Below, piece after piece: positions 21,040 to 31,563 of a DNA stretch of 64,000 nt; positions within the stretch are counted from its first letter, which is position 1, and each line of letters opens with the position of its first letter. The DNA is taken from NCBI GenBank assembly GCA_016630955.3, contig CM050000.1:806001-870000 (forward strand), read 5' to 3'. Source of the stretch: Didymella arachidicola (Eukaryota; Ascomycota; Dothideomycetes; Pleosporales; Didymellaceae). The notes under the pieces were generated by a model. It was not told the DNA's origin, ran no database searches, and was given only the letters and a program-made list of their open reading frames with translations. The position numbers and the translations under genes were made by a program.

Positions 21040-22369
21040 TGCTTGTCGGACAAGTTCGTTTTGCGCCTTGCGCCTTGCACCTTGCTCGCTTGCCCTAGTC
21101 TTATACCCAGGTGACACAAGAACGTCCCTCGTATCTGAGACGACTCGCGAATGATTACTGAGCATATCGTATCGTGTTCAGTGTTATCACATCCATGCAC
21201 AGTCAACGCAATGCGATTGACTGCGCCCCAGGTCGTACCATGTTCCTGCTAGTTCAAGCAGCATTTTCTGAATCCTTCGGAACGGTGATTGTCCTCCGCC
21301 TTGTCAGGTTACTGTTGGGAAGAAGCTCCACAAATTGCAGTGCAGCGCGCAAAAAATTCCACATTTGCGACTTGTGGGCCACACAGGGGTTGACGTGACC
21401 AGCATTTGCCGACTCTTCCGATCCGTGAAACCTCTCAACCTCCTCTTTGTTGTCGACAGTGTTGCTTTGTTTAAAGCAGAAGCCCCACTTACGCATTCTG
21501 TGGGGAATACTAAGATCTTTTCTGTGTCGTAGAGTTTATCCAGACTATGGTACCGTACCCGCGTTTCGTGCTTCCAAGGTTTGAAAAGTTCCAAGAAACG
21601 GAATTCGCCCATGACCTCCGTGTCGAGCTTGGAGTGCCACTATCGATCCACGTGAGCCGAGGCACAGCAGGAGAACCTCCGCGGATCGCTGAATATGTAC
21701 ACACGAAGAGAGCGCCCTGCACTTCTATCACCTTGCTGTTCCCGCTCTGTACTCGTCAACACCCAATAGCTGCTTGTAGGCCTGAAGCTAAGAGTGGTCT
21801 TCGTGTCAAGCAAGCTGCGGGTGTATGCTTGCACCGAAGATTTAGAGAACTTGATCGATTTCGCAATCGCCAATGAGTAATGGGCGGGTATCTACAGACT
21901 TGGTCAGTGTTACCGGTGTCGTGCTGGCCATCACAGAGCGGACTATATACCCGCTTGTACTCGAATCCCATAATCTTGATCGGTACAAATACGACTGAAT
22001 TTGACAGGGCGTAAATAGTAAGCAGCTTAGCGACACTGCATGATGCTCAGTAAGCGCTCCTGCATGGTGGGTGGCACGACTGCCTATCCTGAAGGATTCT
22101 GGATTTAGCGCCGACTCTGACAGTGGGCCGGCATCGCGTCTTGTTCTTTCTTGACCGACGTCAATTATGTCTGCTTTCCGGGAAGAGGCATCGGATCGAC
22201 CTTTTCGTTACTTAAAAGCCGATTCTCAAAAAACGTGTTTCAGTGCAGTACCATTTGTATAGTGTCAAAAGAAGCGAATATCCAGTTCGACATTGTGCTG
22301 GCCGTATTCGGCAAGCGACCCGATTGCGGCGGTACAGATAACCGAAAGTCGGACCGATCTACTAACACA
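21040..22369. other. intergenic, nothing recognised
   Basis: 1.3 kb with short ORFs only. The end contains the promoter of the gene at 22370. Confidence 0.4.
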
Positions 22370-23564
22370 ATGACGATGCCTACACACCGAGAAGGTCAGA
22401 CGACGAAGGTCAAAACCGGTGTGAAAGTTGAGGGCGAACAGACAAGGTGGGTAGAGCTTCCTTTCATACTCATACTAGCTGACTCCTCATAGGCTTGACA
22501 GCATCCCTAGCAACTCCACCATTGCCCAGTTCATCAAGTCTGGGCAAGCTGCATTTGGCAGCGTAGAACCACAGATACTCCAGGACTGTAATGAAACCAC
22601 CGGGGAAGTGCAGAAGTGGATGCTGGACAGAGTCCGTGAGAGATTGGCAGCTGCATCAGACCTCTATCATGATGATGTCCTTATTTTGCGATCTCTCCTG
22701 AAGCTCGAATACTCTGCCGGTACGACCGGCTATCAGTATCTGCAGTCAGAGCTGTCAAGGCTTATGATCTCAAACCTCACGTACGCCACGTCCTTCACGG
22801 CATCTGTTTGCGACGCCTCTCTCAATGAAGTCCCGCAGGCAATCAAAGATGAGCTGCTTCGTGATGTTGCACGCGGTCTTGGCGATGTCTGCATAGATAT
22901 GCGTAAATACGAGAACATCGAGGGCCAATTAGCTATTAAGGAGACAGACAAGAACGGGGCCTCATCGGAACCATGTCCATTGGACAAACTCTCCGCAGCC
23001 CAACTCGGCAAGTTCACAAAGCGGTTCTACGGCTTAGGCCACTTCAAGCCTGTTGAGATCATGCTCGCAAATTTGAGGTCTGCAATGGATCACGCGCTCA
23101 TTATGGACCTTCATACTCTCTACATACCCTTTCTGCAAGAGCTGATTGGACTCATGCTCATGTACGGCATTCCGTTGACGACTGCCACCTACAGTGCATT
23201 CTTTGAGAGTGTTCTACTGAACTACCTCCAACGCTTTGTTGGGAAAGAGCCAGTACAGAGGAATAGCGCTGAACACAACTTGTGGATACCGCGAGCCGCT
23301 GCCGCCCGCGGAAGGCTTGAGGCATTCGACCACTCATATTTTCAGGATATTCTCGGTAACAGATACGGCGCAGTGGTCTTGCCGGCTTTAATGAAGCTAC
23401 AAGGGTCCACTGAAGTTTCACAGCAAGCAAACAGTCGCTTCGATTCGCGAGCCACATCCGCGACCGCGGAGGCTGAGCAGGGGAGCACGAAAGGGCTGCT
23501 TACAACAAGCGACCAGGATATTGGTCCCAAACTCACAGCCTCTACCTCAACATTAACTACTTGA
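22370..23564 (+). CDS. hypothetical two-exon protein
   Basis: Exons are 22370-22446 and 22493-23564, with a 46-bp intron (GTGGGT donor, GCTGACTCCTCATAG end containing a CTGAC branch). Splicing joins AG and G and opens a 382-aa frame that continues as RLDSIPSNSTIAQFIKSGQ. The protein is soluble and mostly helical by composition. A hydrophobic stretch near residue 230 (FLQELIGLMLMYGIP) is probably buried rather than a membrane helix. The last 50 residues are Ser/Thr-rich and low in complexity. I do not recognise a domain. The splice-restored frame and even composition make it a likely real gene. Confidence 0.65.
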
Positions 23565-23928
23565 TACGCATCCTACGGAAAATTTCGTGAGTGGCCCGAG
23601 CCATCACGGGCACTCTACACGAGCGTACGAGGAGCCAAAAACACTGTGCTCGGACTTGTTCCACGTGGGTGCCAACGCCGTTTCTATGCCCCTTAGCAAT
23701 GCCTTTCAGCCTTTCGGCCGCTTTGGAGGGTCAGATGTTGGCCCAAAAAAGCAGATCGCGAAAACCCATGCCTCATCAATACTTTGCTTGCTCAAGACCT
23801 CGTTGAACTTCTCCTTAAAATCCCGCTTCGAGGTGAGGAGCAGAGTCTAGCAACTCCACCACCATGGACACATCCTCCACATACCACTCCGTGCCGAACT
23901 GATCAGGCTGCTGAGAAAATCGAGCAGC
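23565..23928. other. intergenic, nothing recognised
   Basis: 3' side of two convergent genes; no supported feature. Confidence 0.4.
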
Positions 23929-25176
23929 TCAAGCCAACGGGCTGCCATCAAAGGCGACATGCCCCTCGATACATTCACGCAGAAGACGCCAAGGAGGATA
24001 CTGAGAGGGCGGGCTAGTCGGTTCTGCAGGCATCTCGACACCGTCCTGGACAGAAGAGCGTAGCAGTGTATCCAAATCCGCGGTAGAGAAGTCTGGAGCC
24101 ATTGGATGCAGCTGATTCTCCGCCGAGACACTAGAAGGAGTCGCCATAATTGAGGGCGACGGAGTAGGGTGCTGCGGTACGTGATTGGTAGTCGCCTGCT
24201 GCGCCGAGGCCTGCAGGTTTGACTGCTTCAACTGCGGCTGCAGGACACGTTCATGCATCTTCTCACGCGTTGCATGGGCAATACGCTCAGCTTCAACCCC
24301 GTCATACTGCGAAGGCTTGGCGTCAGTCTGCTTCCGCAAGTGATCGATATACGCGCGAACAGTCGAGCGATCCGTATACGCAGTTGTGACCTCAGTCCGA
24401 CGAACATAATCGAGAATGCGAGGGAGGTCGTCCGGGAACATAAAATCCTCGGGACGCTTGAGCGCAAACTGCACACAGCGGGTGAGATCACCTCCGTTTG
24501 TGCCTTCTGGAAGCTTCTTTACGCCGATCATGAGATCACGCAAAGGCACGGAAGGAAGCCGGTGATACTGGGGTAATCGAGCATCATCTGGCACGAAACC
24601 ATCCATACCGATGAGTTTGGCGTCCCATCCTGACGGCTCGGTGTGCCTCGCCTTCGTCTAGCCCTTATTCTGAGGATGGGTGCGCATGGCCTTGCGATAC
24701 TCGTCTGTGATGGTCTTCCTGGCCTTGTCACACTCATGGAGGTCCTTGAAATGGCACTCACGATGCTCTTCGAGGATGGCGAAGTGAATGCTGGCCGTGA
24801 GGTGGTTGCTCATGAAGCGCAGCGCGATGTCCCTGTTCTTAAACCGGTTCGGCAACAGCACGATGATTTCGACGAGGGTGAAGTTCAGCGGTACGTTGGG
24901 CAATATGTAACAGTGGCCTGGTAAATTGCGCAAGAAGATCTTGGTTGCCTTTGGGTGTGGGATCATGGCCTCGCCAGTGATCGTTGTGCGGATTGGCAGG
25001 TGGGAGTACGCTCCAGAACTCGGGTATCCGGCTAGACCGAAGGTGTTACGTGGGTCTGGGATATTGTTGTTCACAGACATGTAGCTCGTGGTCTTTTCAG
25101 ATACAGGAACTCGTGTCGTCCTCTGCGTTGAGTTGGTTGATGATGACGTTTGAGTTATTGCAGTTGGGAGTGGCAT
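23929..25176 (-). pseudogene. unrecognised family member 3, one nonsense codon
   Basis: From ATG 25176 (MPLPTAITQTSSS) one frame runs to the stop at 23929, interrupted only by TAG at 24658-24660. The upstream part carries the family N-terminal block (VEIIVLLPNRFKNRDI) after a Thr/Ser-rich leader. Just after the stop come the conserved Trp-Asp-Ala region (GWDAKLIGMDGF) and the middle block (GGDLTRCVQFALKRP, FPDDLPRILDYVRR). The C-terminal WAEN block of members 1 and 2 is absent. Same-frame continuity on both sides shows that the TAG is a point mutation or a very recent loss. A read-through or unseen intron is the alternative. Confidence 0.65.
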
Positions 25177-25962
25177 ATTGACTGTAATTGAGACATGGAT
25201 AACGGTGAAAGAGAACGCAGACTTCAAGTGAAGGACATCTCTCAGAAGTTCTAAATATTCATTTGGTGAAGAATACGCTTCCATCTCATTCCTTTCTAAG
25301 TGGCCAATCTCGGGTGGTCCGCTCATCATTTGGAGAAAGTGTTCGAACAGTTCCCATACACGGAACCCCCAAGTGAAGCAGCGGTCAAACATGCCAACCT
25401 CGATTTCAGAGGGCAGTATGTGCCATTTTGTAGTGGAACCCCAAGTCACATTGAAGACAACGTCACTATTTGCTCTCGACAAGCATTTTGCCGGATGTTT
25501 TCGGAAAGTCAAGGAGTGCTTTCTCAAGCTCTCCGAGCTCCACTTGAGATCACTCGCTGATAAAAGAAAGGCTGTCCTCACAACGATGCGTGCTCGAGAC
25601 TACTCAGCATAGATGGCATGTGACGAGCGCAGAGATAGATCCTGGGGTCAATTGCTGTATGTTGATATTTGCACGTAGATGTACACACTACCTGAATACT
25701 AGAAATCATTCCCCGTACTAAACATACACGTCGTGCAATGACGACCACACCTGGCTTTGTCCCGCATGTGAATGATTCCTCTTACCATACTCCACTCGCG
25801 TAGTGAATATTCAGTGGCGGCTTTATGATGTACAAACAACATGTAATCTTTATTACCTCCGTAACCATCCTAGGCTTCAGAATTGATCTCGTCATTACCA
25901 ATTTCAGATTCATCTCCTTCAGGTGCATGGACCCTGTACTGCTCGTCTTCCTGCTCTTCGTA
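25177..25962. other. intergenic, nothing recognised
   Basis: Holds the 3' flank of member 4 and the promoter of member 3. The reading frame of member 4 continues for 30 acidic codons after its stop to TAG at 25870-25872. Confidence 0.4.
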
Positions 25963-27531
25963 TTATTCGTTCTCTTCGTCAATACCAGCTCCGTCAAGAT
26001 CGACGTACGAGATGGCGTTGGGCTGGTTCCGTCCTGATCGACGGAGACCATCTTTGTTCTTCTTCATGCGCTTGGGACCTTGATATACATCGTCAATTGT
26101 GTCCTCTTCAGAATTGACGGCGAGCAGGGCGACCGTCTTTGGTTTCGATCGTGCTGCTGTGCTATGCGTGGTGCGAGCCTGAGAAGTGAAGCTTGCTGCC
26201 ATGCTTTTGCGGCGCTTAACATGTGTTCTGCGAGAGGCCGGACCACGCTTGCGCTTCCCCAGCTCAATATCGCCACTGCTTTCGTCTGACTTGACTGTCC
26301 CATAGGGGTCCTCTTTAGTTGCGCGTCGTCGATGCGCAGAACGACCTGTATCAGCTAGAAGACGATTCAGAGCTGAAGCGTCCGAATGGCGCGCAGCCGG
26401 AGTCAGCGGTCCGCCTACAAGTTCGAGTACGGCTTGATAGTCCGTTGGGTAGTAAAATTCTACGTCAGAATGATTAGCACACCAGCGTACACATCGAGCG
26501 AGATCCAGAGCATCATCATCCTCCGGCCAGACTGCGACACCATTGGCAAGGTCTCTGAACGGGATGGGAACAGCAGGTATACCAGGCTGATCCTTGAAAA
26601 TGACTGGTCGCCGAAAGCCTGTGACACTAATGCTGTTCGAATTGAAGCCGGCTGGCCTGTTGATCTTTGCTTGTGCATTGACAGTCCACTTTTCCCAGTT
26701 ATTATATCCATGCTCTTCGTCTGTACGCTTGCGCATCTGTCCACGGAACATCATGTAGACGGAGTTGGGGTGGATCTCAGGACGCAACCCTCGGTACTTG
26801 TTGAACATAAGCGCGAGGTCTTCAGAGGTGGCACCGTTCCAGATGATGCGGTCGGCGACATCCCAGCTTTTGATTGACTGTGGCAGAAACGCCGCAATTT
26901 CTGCAAGCGTCAAATTACCGTCCGGAAAGTCATGGAACGGAGATGGGGCGTCAGAAAGCTTGCCGATCCTGTATTGGCGATTAACAGCAGTCGGCTCGCG
27001 GAAGCCCGCTGGCTTAGGCGATTTGGAGGACCCCTTTGCTTGATGTATTGGCTTAAAGAAGCCGGTTGGCACGATGAAGTCGCCATCTTGAAGGCACATG
27101 AAGCGAAGTGGAAAGTTTATCACTTCATCAGGGATGCTCCCGGCATTGCCTCGTCCAGGATGCGCCTTGGCCTGCGCGCGGTTGTGGATGTCCAAGATAG
27201 CCCGCTCATCCTGCAGAGCTTCCAGCAGAAGGACATTTGGCTCGATGTCGTCTTTGAGCCACTCAACGCAATTACTGTAGACCTTACAAAGTGCTTTGCG
27301 CACGTATGCGTAGTGTGGCTTTTGGTAGCGATCATTTGCTGCTGCCCGCGCTGAGTTTAAATAAGGCAACAAATCTTCGGGTTTCGGGAACGATTGGGAT
27401 CGCGACATCTCGGGATGCAATTCCCAGAGCTTGCTCAAACAGGTGGTTTGATAGGGAGGGTTGAAGGTGGAATATGTTTGGGTGCGCTGAGCCAGCATTG
27501 GGGAAACCGAGGGCCCATCACCACTGAGCAA
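25963..27531 (-). CDS. unrecognised family member 4
   Basis: 522 aa, single exon. The first 190 residues are unique to this member and are helical and charged. The family N-terminal block follows (AEIAAFLPQSIKSWDV, after FPDGNLTL), then FNKYRGL and the middle block (DDDALDLARCVRWCANHS, YPTDYQAVLELVGGP). The C-terminal third is a basic low-complexity tail (GKRKRGPASRR, HVKRRKS, GPKRMKKNK) that suggests nuclear localisation. The WAEN block is missing. The TAA at 25963 is followed by 30 more acidic in-frame codons (YEEQEDEQYRVHAPEGDES), so the true end may have lain further on. Start choice is uncertain: a second Met (MSRSQSFPKPEDL) lies 41 codons in. Confidence 0.65.
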   Translation of the reverse strand: MLSGDGPSVSPMLAQRTQTYSTFNPPYQTTCLSKLWELHPEMSRSQSFPKPEDLLPYLNSARAAANDRYQKPHYAYVRKALCKVYSNCVEWLKDDIEPNVLLLEALQDERAILDIHNRAQAKAHPGRGNAGSIPDEVINFPLRFMCLQDGDFIVPTGFFKPIHQAKGSSKSPKPAGFREPTAVNRQYRIGKLSDAPSPFHDFPDGNLTLAEIAAFLPQSIKSWDVADRIIWNGATSEDLALMFNKYRGLRPEIHPNSVYMMFRGQMRKRTDEEHGYNNWEKWTVNAQAKINRPAGFNSNSISVTGFRRPVIFKDQPGIPAVPIPFRDLANGVAVWPEDDDALDLARCVRWCANHSDVEFYYPTDYQAVLELVGGPLTPAARHSDASALNRLLADTGRSAHRRRATKEDPYGTVKSDESSGDIELGKRKRGPASRRTHVKRRKSMAASFTSQARTTHSTAARSKPKTVALLAVNSEEDTIDDVYQGPKRMKKNKDGLRRSGRNQPNAISYVDLDGAGIDEENE

Positions 27532-27713
27532 GCTCGCACAGTGAAAGCCTCCTTTTAGGTTCGATCAGCAATGTGGGAGGCTAGGGGGTCAGTGAAAGAC
27601 TTGGTAGAGCTGGGGTCGCAGCGACGTTGCTCGACAAAGACGTTGTACTGTACAAGGGGTGTGAGGCATCAGCAATGCGCCTTGTCGTCGCTTTGTACCT
27701 CCCATCCTTTATC

Positions 27714-28640
27714 TTAGGTCCATTGTACAACCGGTTTTATGACCTAAAGGCTACCTTCAGCGTGTTGCAGCATATTGACGTTGCGCGACTTACATTGCCA
27801 GTGTGCAAATCATGAATCGCATCTTCCAGCCTTGCCACAGGATAGGTTAGGCATAGCTTCTTTGTAGGAAAAGCACCCTTCTGATGCTGCTCGATGAGTT
27901 GCGGTATGAACTTTTCAGGATTAGAATCGCCCTCAATGACTCCAAGTAGCTTCTTATTGTCTAGGAGGAAGACGAGAGGGTCAAGGGAAATCTTTGTATT
28001 TGGCAGAGGCACTCCAACCACAGCTGCGGTGCCTCACTGAGCAAAACATGCCACCACGTCCTCAATGACACGGAGAACTTCGGTGCAATCAACAGCAAAG
28101 GTTGCGCCTGCACCAGACTTCGATGCTCTCTTCATGAGCTCGACAAAGTTTTTCTGTTCTTGCCAGTTAATTGCATGTGTGGCGCCAAGCTCTCTCGCCA
28201 TTCGCAGCTTTTCTTGCACGATGTCAGCTGCCATGATCTGTCCGACGCCCATGTCCTTCGCTGCCATCGGAGGTGTTGAAGGATGGAAGTACTGCGTCGC
28301 CAACTTTGAGTGACTTGTTCTTGACTGTTGAGCCGATAACCGTCACAAAACCTGCCCTTTCATGACCAAACACAGCAGGGAACTCGATCATGGGCAGAAG
28401 GTCTTGTTGTAGAACGATGTCTGTGTGACCTATAGGAGATCAGCTGAATCTTCAGATGACGCAGCGTGGTAGGTTAACGCACAGATACCGCTATACTTCA
28501 TCTCAATAAGCACCTCATTATCGCAAATCTCATCGAGGATGATTGCTTGCAACTTGAGATTTGCCTTTGGCTCTGTGACTACTAAAGCCACTATTCCAAT
28601 GTCGCGTAGTTCTTGAGTGTCTACGGCAACATTCTCGACA
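27714..28640 (-). pseudogene. zinc-dependent alcohol dehydrogenase, deleted
   Basis: Minus-strand fragments of a medium-chain, zinc-type alcohol dehydrogenase. The N-terminal domain reads MKYSGIC, an intron (GTGCGT to CTATAG) and then HTDIVLQQ, giving the zinc-ligand motif GICHTD, followed by FGHERAG. After LPSFNT the sequence jumps out of frame to MAAKDMGVGQIMAADIV in the Rossmann domain. About 120 residues are missing, including the four-Cys structural zinc lobe and the glycine-rich nucleotide loop. A TGA at 28034-28036 breaks the later part. The last short exon (VIKPVVQWT then TAA at 27714-27716) is still recognisable. It cannot make an active enzyme. Confidence 0.75.
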
Positions 28641-29331
28641 TACTGAACGTCTACCTTTGCCTCTTGAAGTCCATTCGATCGGGTTGAAGGTACGGCAGCT
28701 ATTACCTTAGACCGGGAATATCCACTAGATAGTGCACGAGTGAACTATTGGGACAGGCTGATTGGCACTGCAGGGAGCTCAGCTTTATGTGATCTACGGC
28801 ACCTGACGTGCGGTTGCTCGCGACGTGGTGGCCAACTGCGATTCTGGATCTGATATGCGGCTTGTGTGGATTGTAGCATCTCACTGGATGCCACATCGCG
28901 TTAGAGGCACCCGCACGTAAGGTGATTTCGGGCAATCATATTGCCGGAATCTCGAGTCGGCTATCCAGAGCAAGGGTTTGTGGAGTAGTAGGTAGCTTCG
29001 TGTTTGCCTTACGCGCACTTGGAATCGTATCTTTCAGATCTTCTTCACGTGGTCTTTGGTAGCCAAGAATGATCATTCAGCCTGCACTTTATCGAGGAGA
29101 ACTGTCGCTGGGAAAGCGGTCGTGCCTGGGGAGGCTGCACCGCAACAAGCTGCAGCTTCTAGGGCCGGAACTTCTAGGCCAGCCATACAGCGCATGAGCG
29201 TCGTCGCGTCTAAGAAGCGCGCAATTCATGGGAGATAGTAGTGGCGCGCACGACGCAGAGGAGAAGATGGCCAGAAGCTGTGTTGTAACGCGTCTCCAGG
29301 TATGGTTCATTGTGGAGAGTGCCGCGTCATG
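28641..29331. other. intergenic, nothing recognised
   Basis: No gene seen; ends at the TA target of the outer pogo element. Confidence 0.4.
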
Positions 29332-29434
29332 TACCGTGCCGGACGGCGAAGCGATCAGGACGGCGAAACGATCGCTCCGCCCCACCAAAACCACCACAAA
29401 GATGAGGCTGTAGAGCCGCACCAAATGGCTATTA

Positions 29435-31232
29435 AGCTCGGCCATATAGTGTTCGGCCACATATAGTGATCGGCCACCCCACCCAAAGTAGCCACACAGT
29501 ATAGAGTCGTGATTTCTGTCAACAACAACGCTTATAATTGCCATACAGTACACATAGAATCAAGCGAGCGATTAGCTGCTGCTGCTGCTGCTGCAGCTTT
29601 TTGGGCAGCTCTTTCTGGCGATTTGAGTGCCTGTTGTGCCTCCAGTGGTGCCGCTCGCTCAATAGCAGCTTGTATACTCTCAACGTTACTGAATCGCTCA
29701 TTTGGGTTGACAGTAACCCGCTTCCTTACACGCGTGCTCGGATGGGTATATAATAGATGCTGGAGGCGTTGATTATCACTCTTCAGCTTAGCTGCTCTTG
29801 TATTTGCCTCTGCAATAGCCTTGCCTGCTTTGCCAAGCACTGTTCGGGTGCTTCGTGAGAGAGATTTCGACAACGACAGCTGTTGTTGGGCTCTATATAG
29901 AGCCTGTGAGCTGTGAGGCGTGCTGAACATGGCCTCTGAGGCAGCTGTTGAAGCCTGAGTGGCTGGAGGAGTAGCTGGCCGCCCATTGACTTGGGGGGAG
30001 AGCAGTACAAGACTCGGGTTATATGGGCAGAGACCTGAAGCCCGCCAGTCAGCTCTTATTATATGCTCGGATAGAGCTTCTTCTCTTGCCTTATTGTATG
30101 ATACAACGAAGCGCTCTTTCTTGACAGGTGCTGCGTCATCAAGGGCAGAGAGACCCTGTATATCCTTCCGGTATCGCGTCTTCAAAACAGAGAAAGGAGC
30201 AAGATCCAGCGGCTGAGGAACGTGTGAGGCATAAGCTGGGAGGTACAATATATGCACCCGATTAAGCTTACAAAGCCACATGAATTCAACAGGTGTACGG
30301 GAGCCATGGCCGTCAAGAATGAGGAGACGATGGGTGCCGTTTGCTGGGGAAGTACATGGCAGAAAAATAGGCTGTAGCCATTCCAATCCAACTGAATTCG
30401 ACGTCCAGCCATTCTCTGACGTTGTATATACCCAATCAGGCGTGCCTTGTTCTGGGAACCAAGTGGATTGGAGATGCCTGCCTTTAAAGATGACTAGACA
30501 TGGGAGCTTGGCTCCTGTGGCTGAAATTAACTCAATGACTGATACCCACTCACGATCCTCTGGCGATTTGATATAAGCCTTCCTATTTGATGAGCTAGCA
30601 ACAACCTGAGCGTTGGTACATACCCCTAAGGCGAGTCCTGTCTCATCCATATTCCATATATCGTTGTGTTGTATCCCCAGCTCGGTTCGAGTACGCTCAA
30701 CCAACTCAAGAAACGCGCGAATCGTCTCGTAGTTGGCTGCCGTATTCCTCGCGCTCTCGATCGTTCGGCCGACGATAGATCCAACCCGTGGGTTACGTGC
30801 GATGAAGTGTGACACCCATAGTTGACCCAGAGGCTCAGGATCGCCGTTCATACGGAGGATTCTGGTGGCCATCTCTTGTACGCGAGGATGAGAGGGAGGT
30901 TGTGCGCGTGCATCTTCATCAAGTATTCAATCTACTAGAAAGCTCTCTTGCTCTGGAGTCAATCGCTGCTGGTTGGAGTGAGCTATCGCGTTGGGTTGAC
31001 GACCGTTGATGCGCTCTTGAAGCGTTGATCGCGGAACACCCCACGCCTTTGCTGCCTTCCGCTGACTTGAATAGACACCAGCATTAAGATCGCTGATAGC
31101 ATATTGTATAGCAACTTCACGGGCATCCATTGTTCATGTGTGGTGTTGATAATAGAGAGCATCAAAAACTGAGTATCGCGTTGGGTGGGATGGCCGATCA
31201 CTATATGTGGCCGAACACTATATGGCCGAGCT
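29435..31232 (-). mobile_element. pogo-like transposon (pogo-2), nested in pogo-3
   Basis: 1798 bp with TA duplications (29433-29434 and 31233-31234). The TIRs match for about 45 bases, starting AGCTCGGCCATATAGTG. They contain CGGCCA three times at 15-17 bp spacing with TATAGTG between. One minus-strand transposase gene fills the body. It sits about 100 bp inside the left end of pogo-3, so it is the younger insertion. Confidence 0.9.
29532..31130 (-). pseudogene. pogo-like transposase with one nonsense codon
   Basis: 533 codons in one frame with a single TGA at 30927-30929. The N-terminus has a psq-type HTH (SQRKAAKAWGVPRSTLQERI). The catalytic core has DIWNMDETGLALG, RLLILDGHGSR and QPLDLAPFSVLKTRYRKD, covering the three acidic positions of the pogo DDE/D superfamily. 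A poly-Ala run close to the C-terminus is encoded by a GCA/GCT repeat. In related proteins a Trp commonly sits at the stop position (FLVD-x-ILDEDARA), so TGG to TGA is likely. An alternative ATG 55 bases after the stop (MATRILRM) leaves the catalytic part readable without the HTH. Confidence 0.85.
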
Positions 31233-31563
31233 TATAGCGAGATCTTTTGGTGGAGTAGTCTAGACGTTATATGATACATTATTAATTAGTGATATTTTGA
31301 TGGCAGTTTGATGTTGCGGCCGCGTCGCGATTGAATAGGTGGTGGGCCTGTAACGCGACCAGATGACTGATCACCATGACCATCACCACTAACGATTGTT
31401 TTTTGTGTGTAGGCCTTGTACAGGCTTTAAAGTCCTTCTTCCTCTTACTCTTTTTAAAAATTTTAGAAACTTGTTAAAGTCATTTTGCTGGTTTGCGGGC
31501 TGCTTGGCGAGCAGCTCGCTCAGCGGCTTCGATAGCCCTCTGCTTCTCCCTTAGCAGCTTCAC

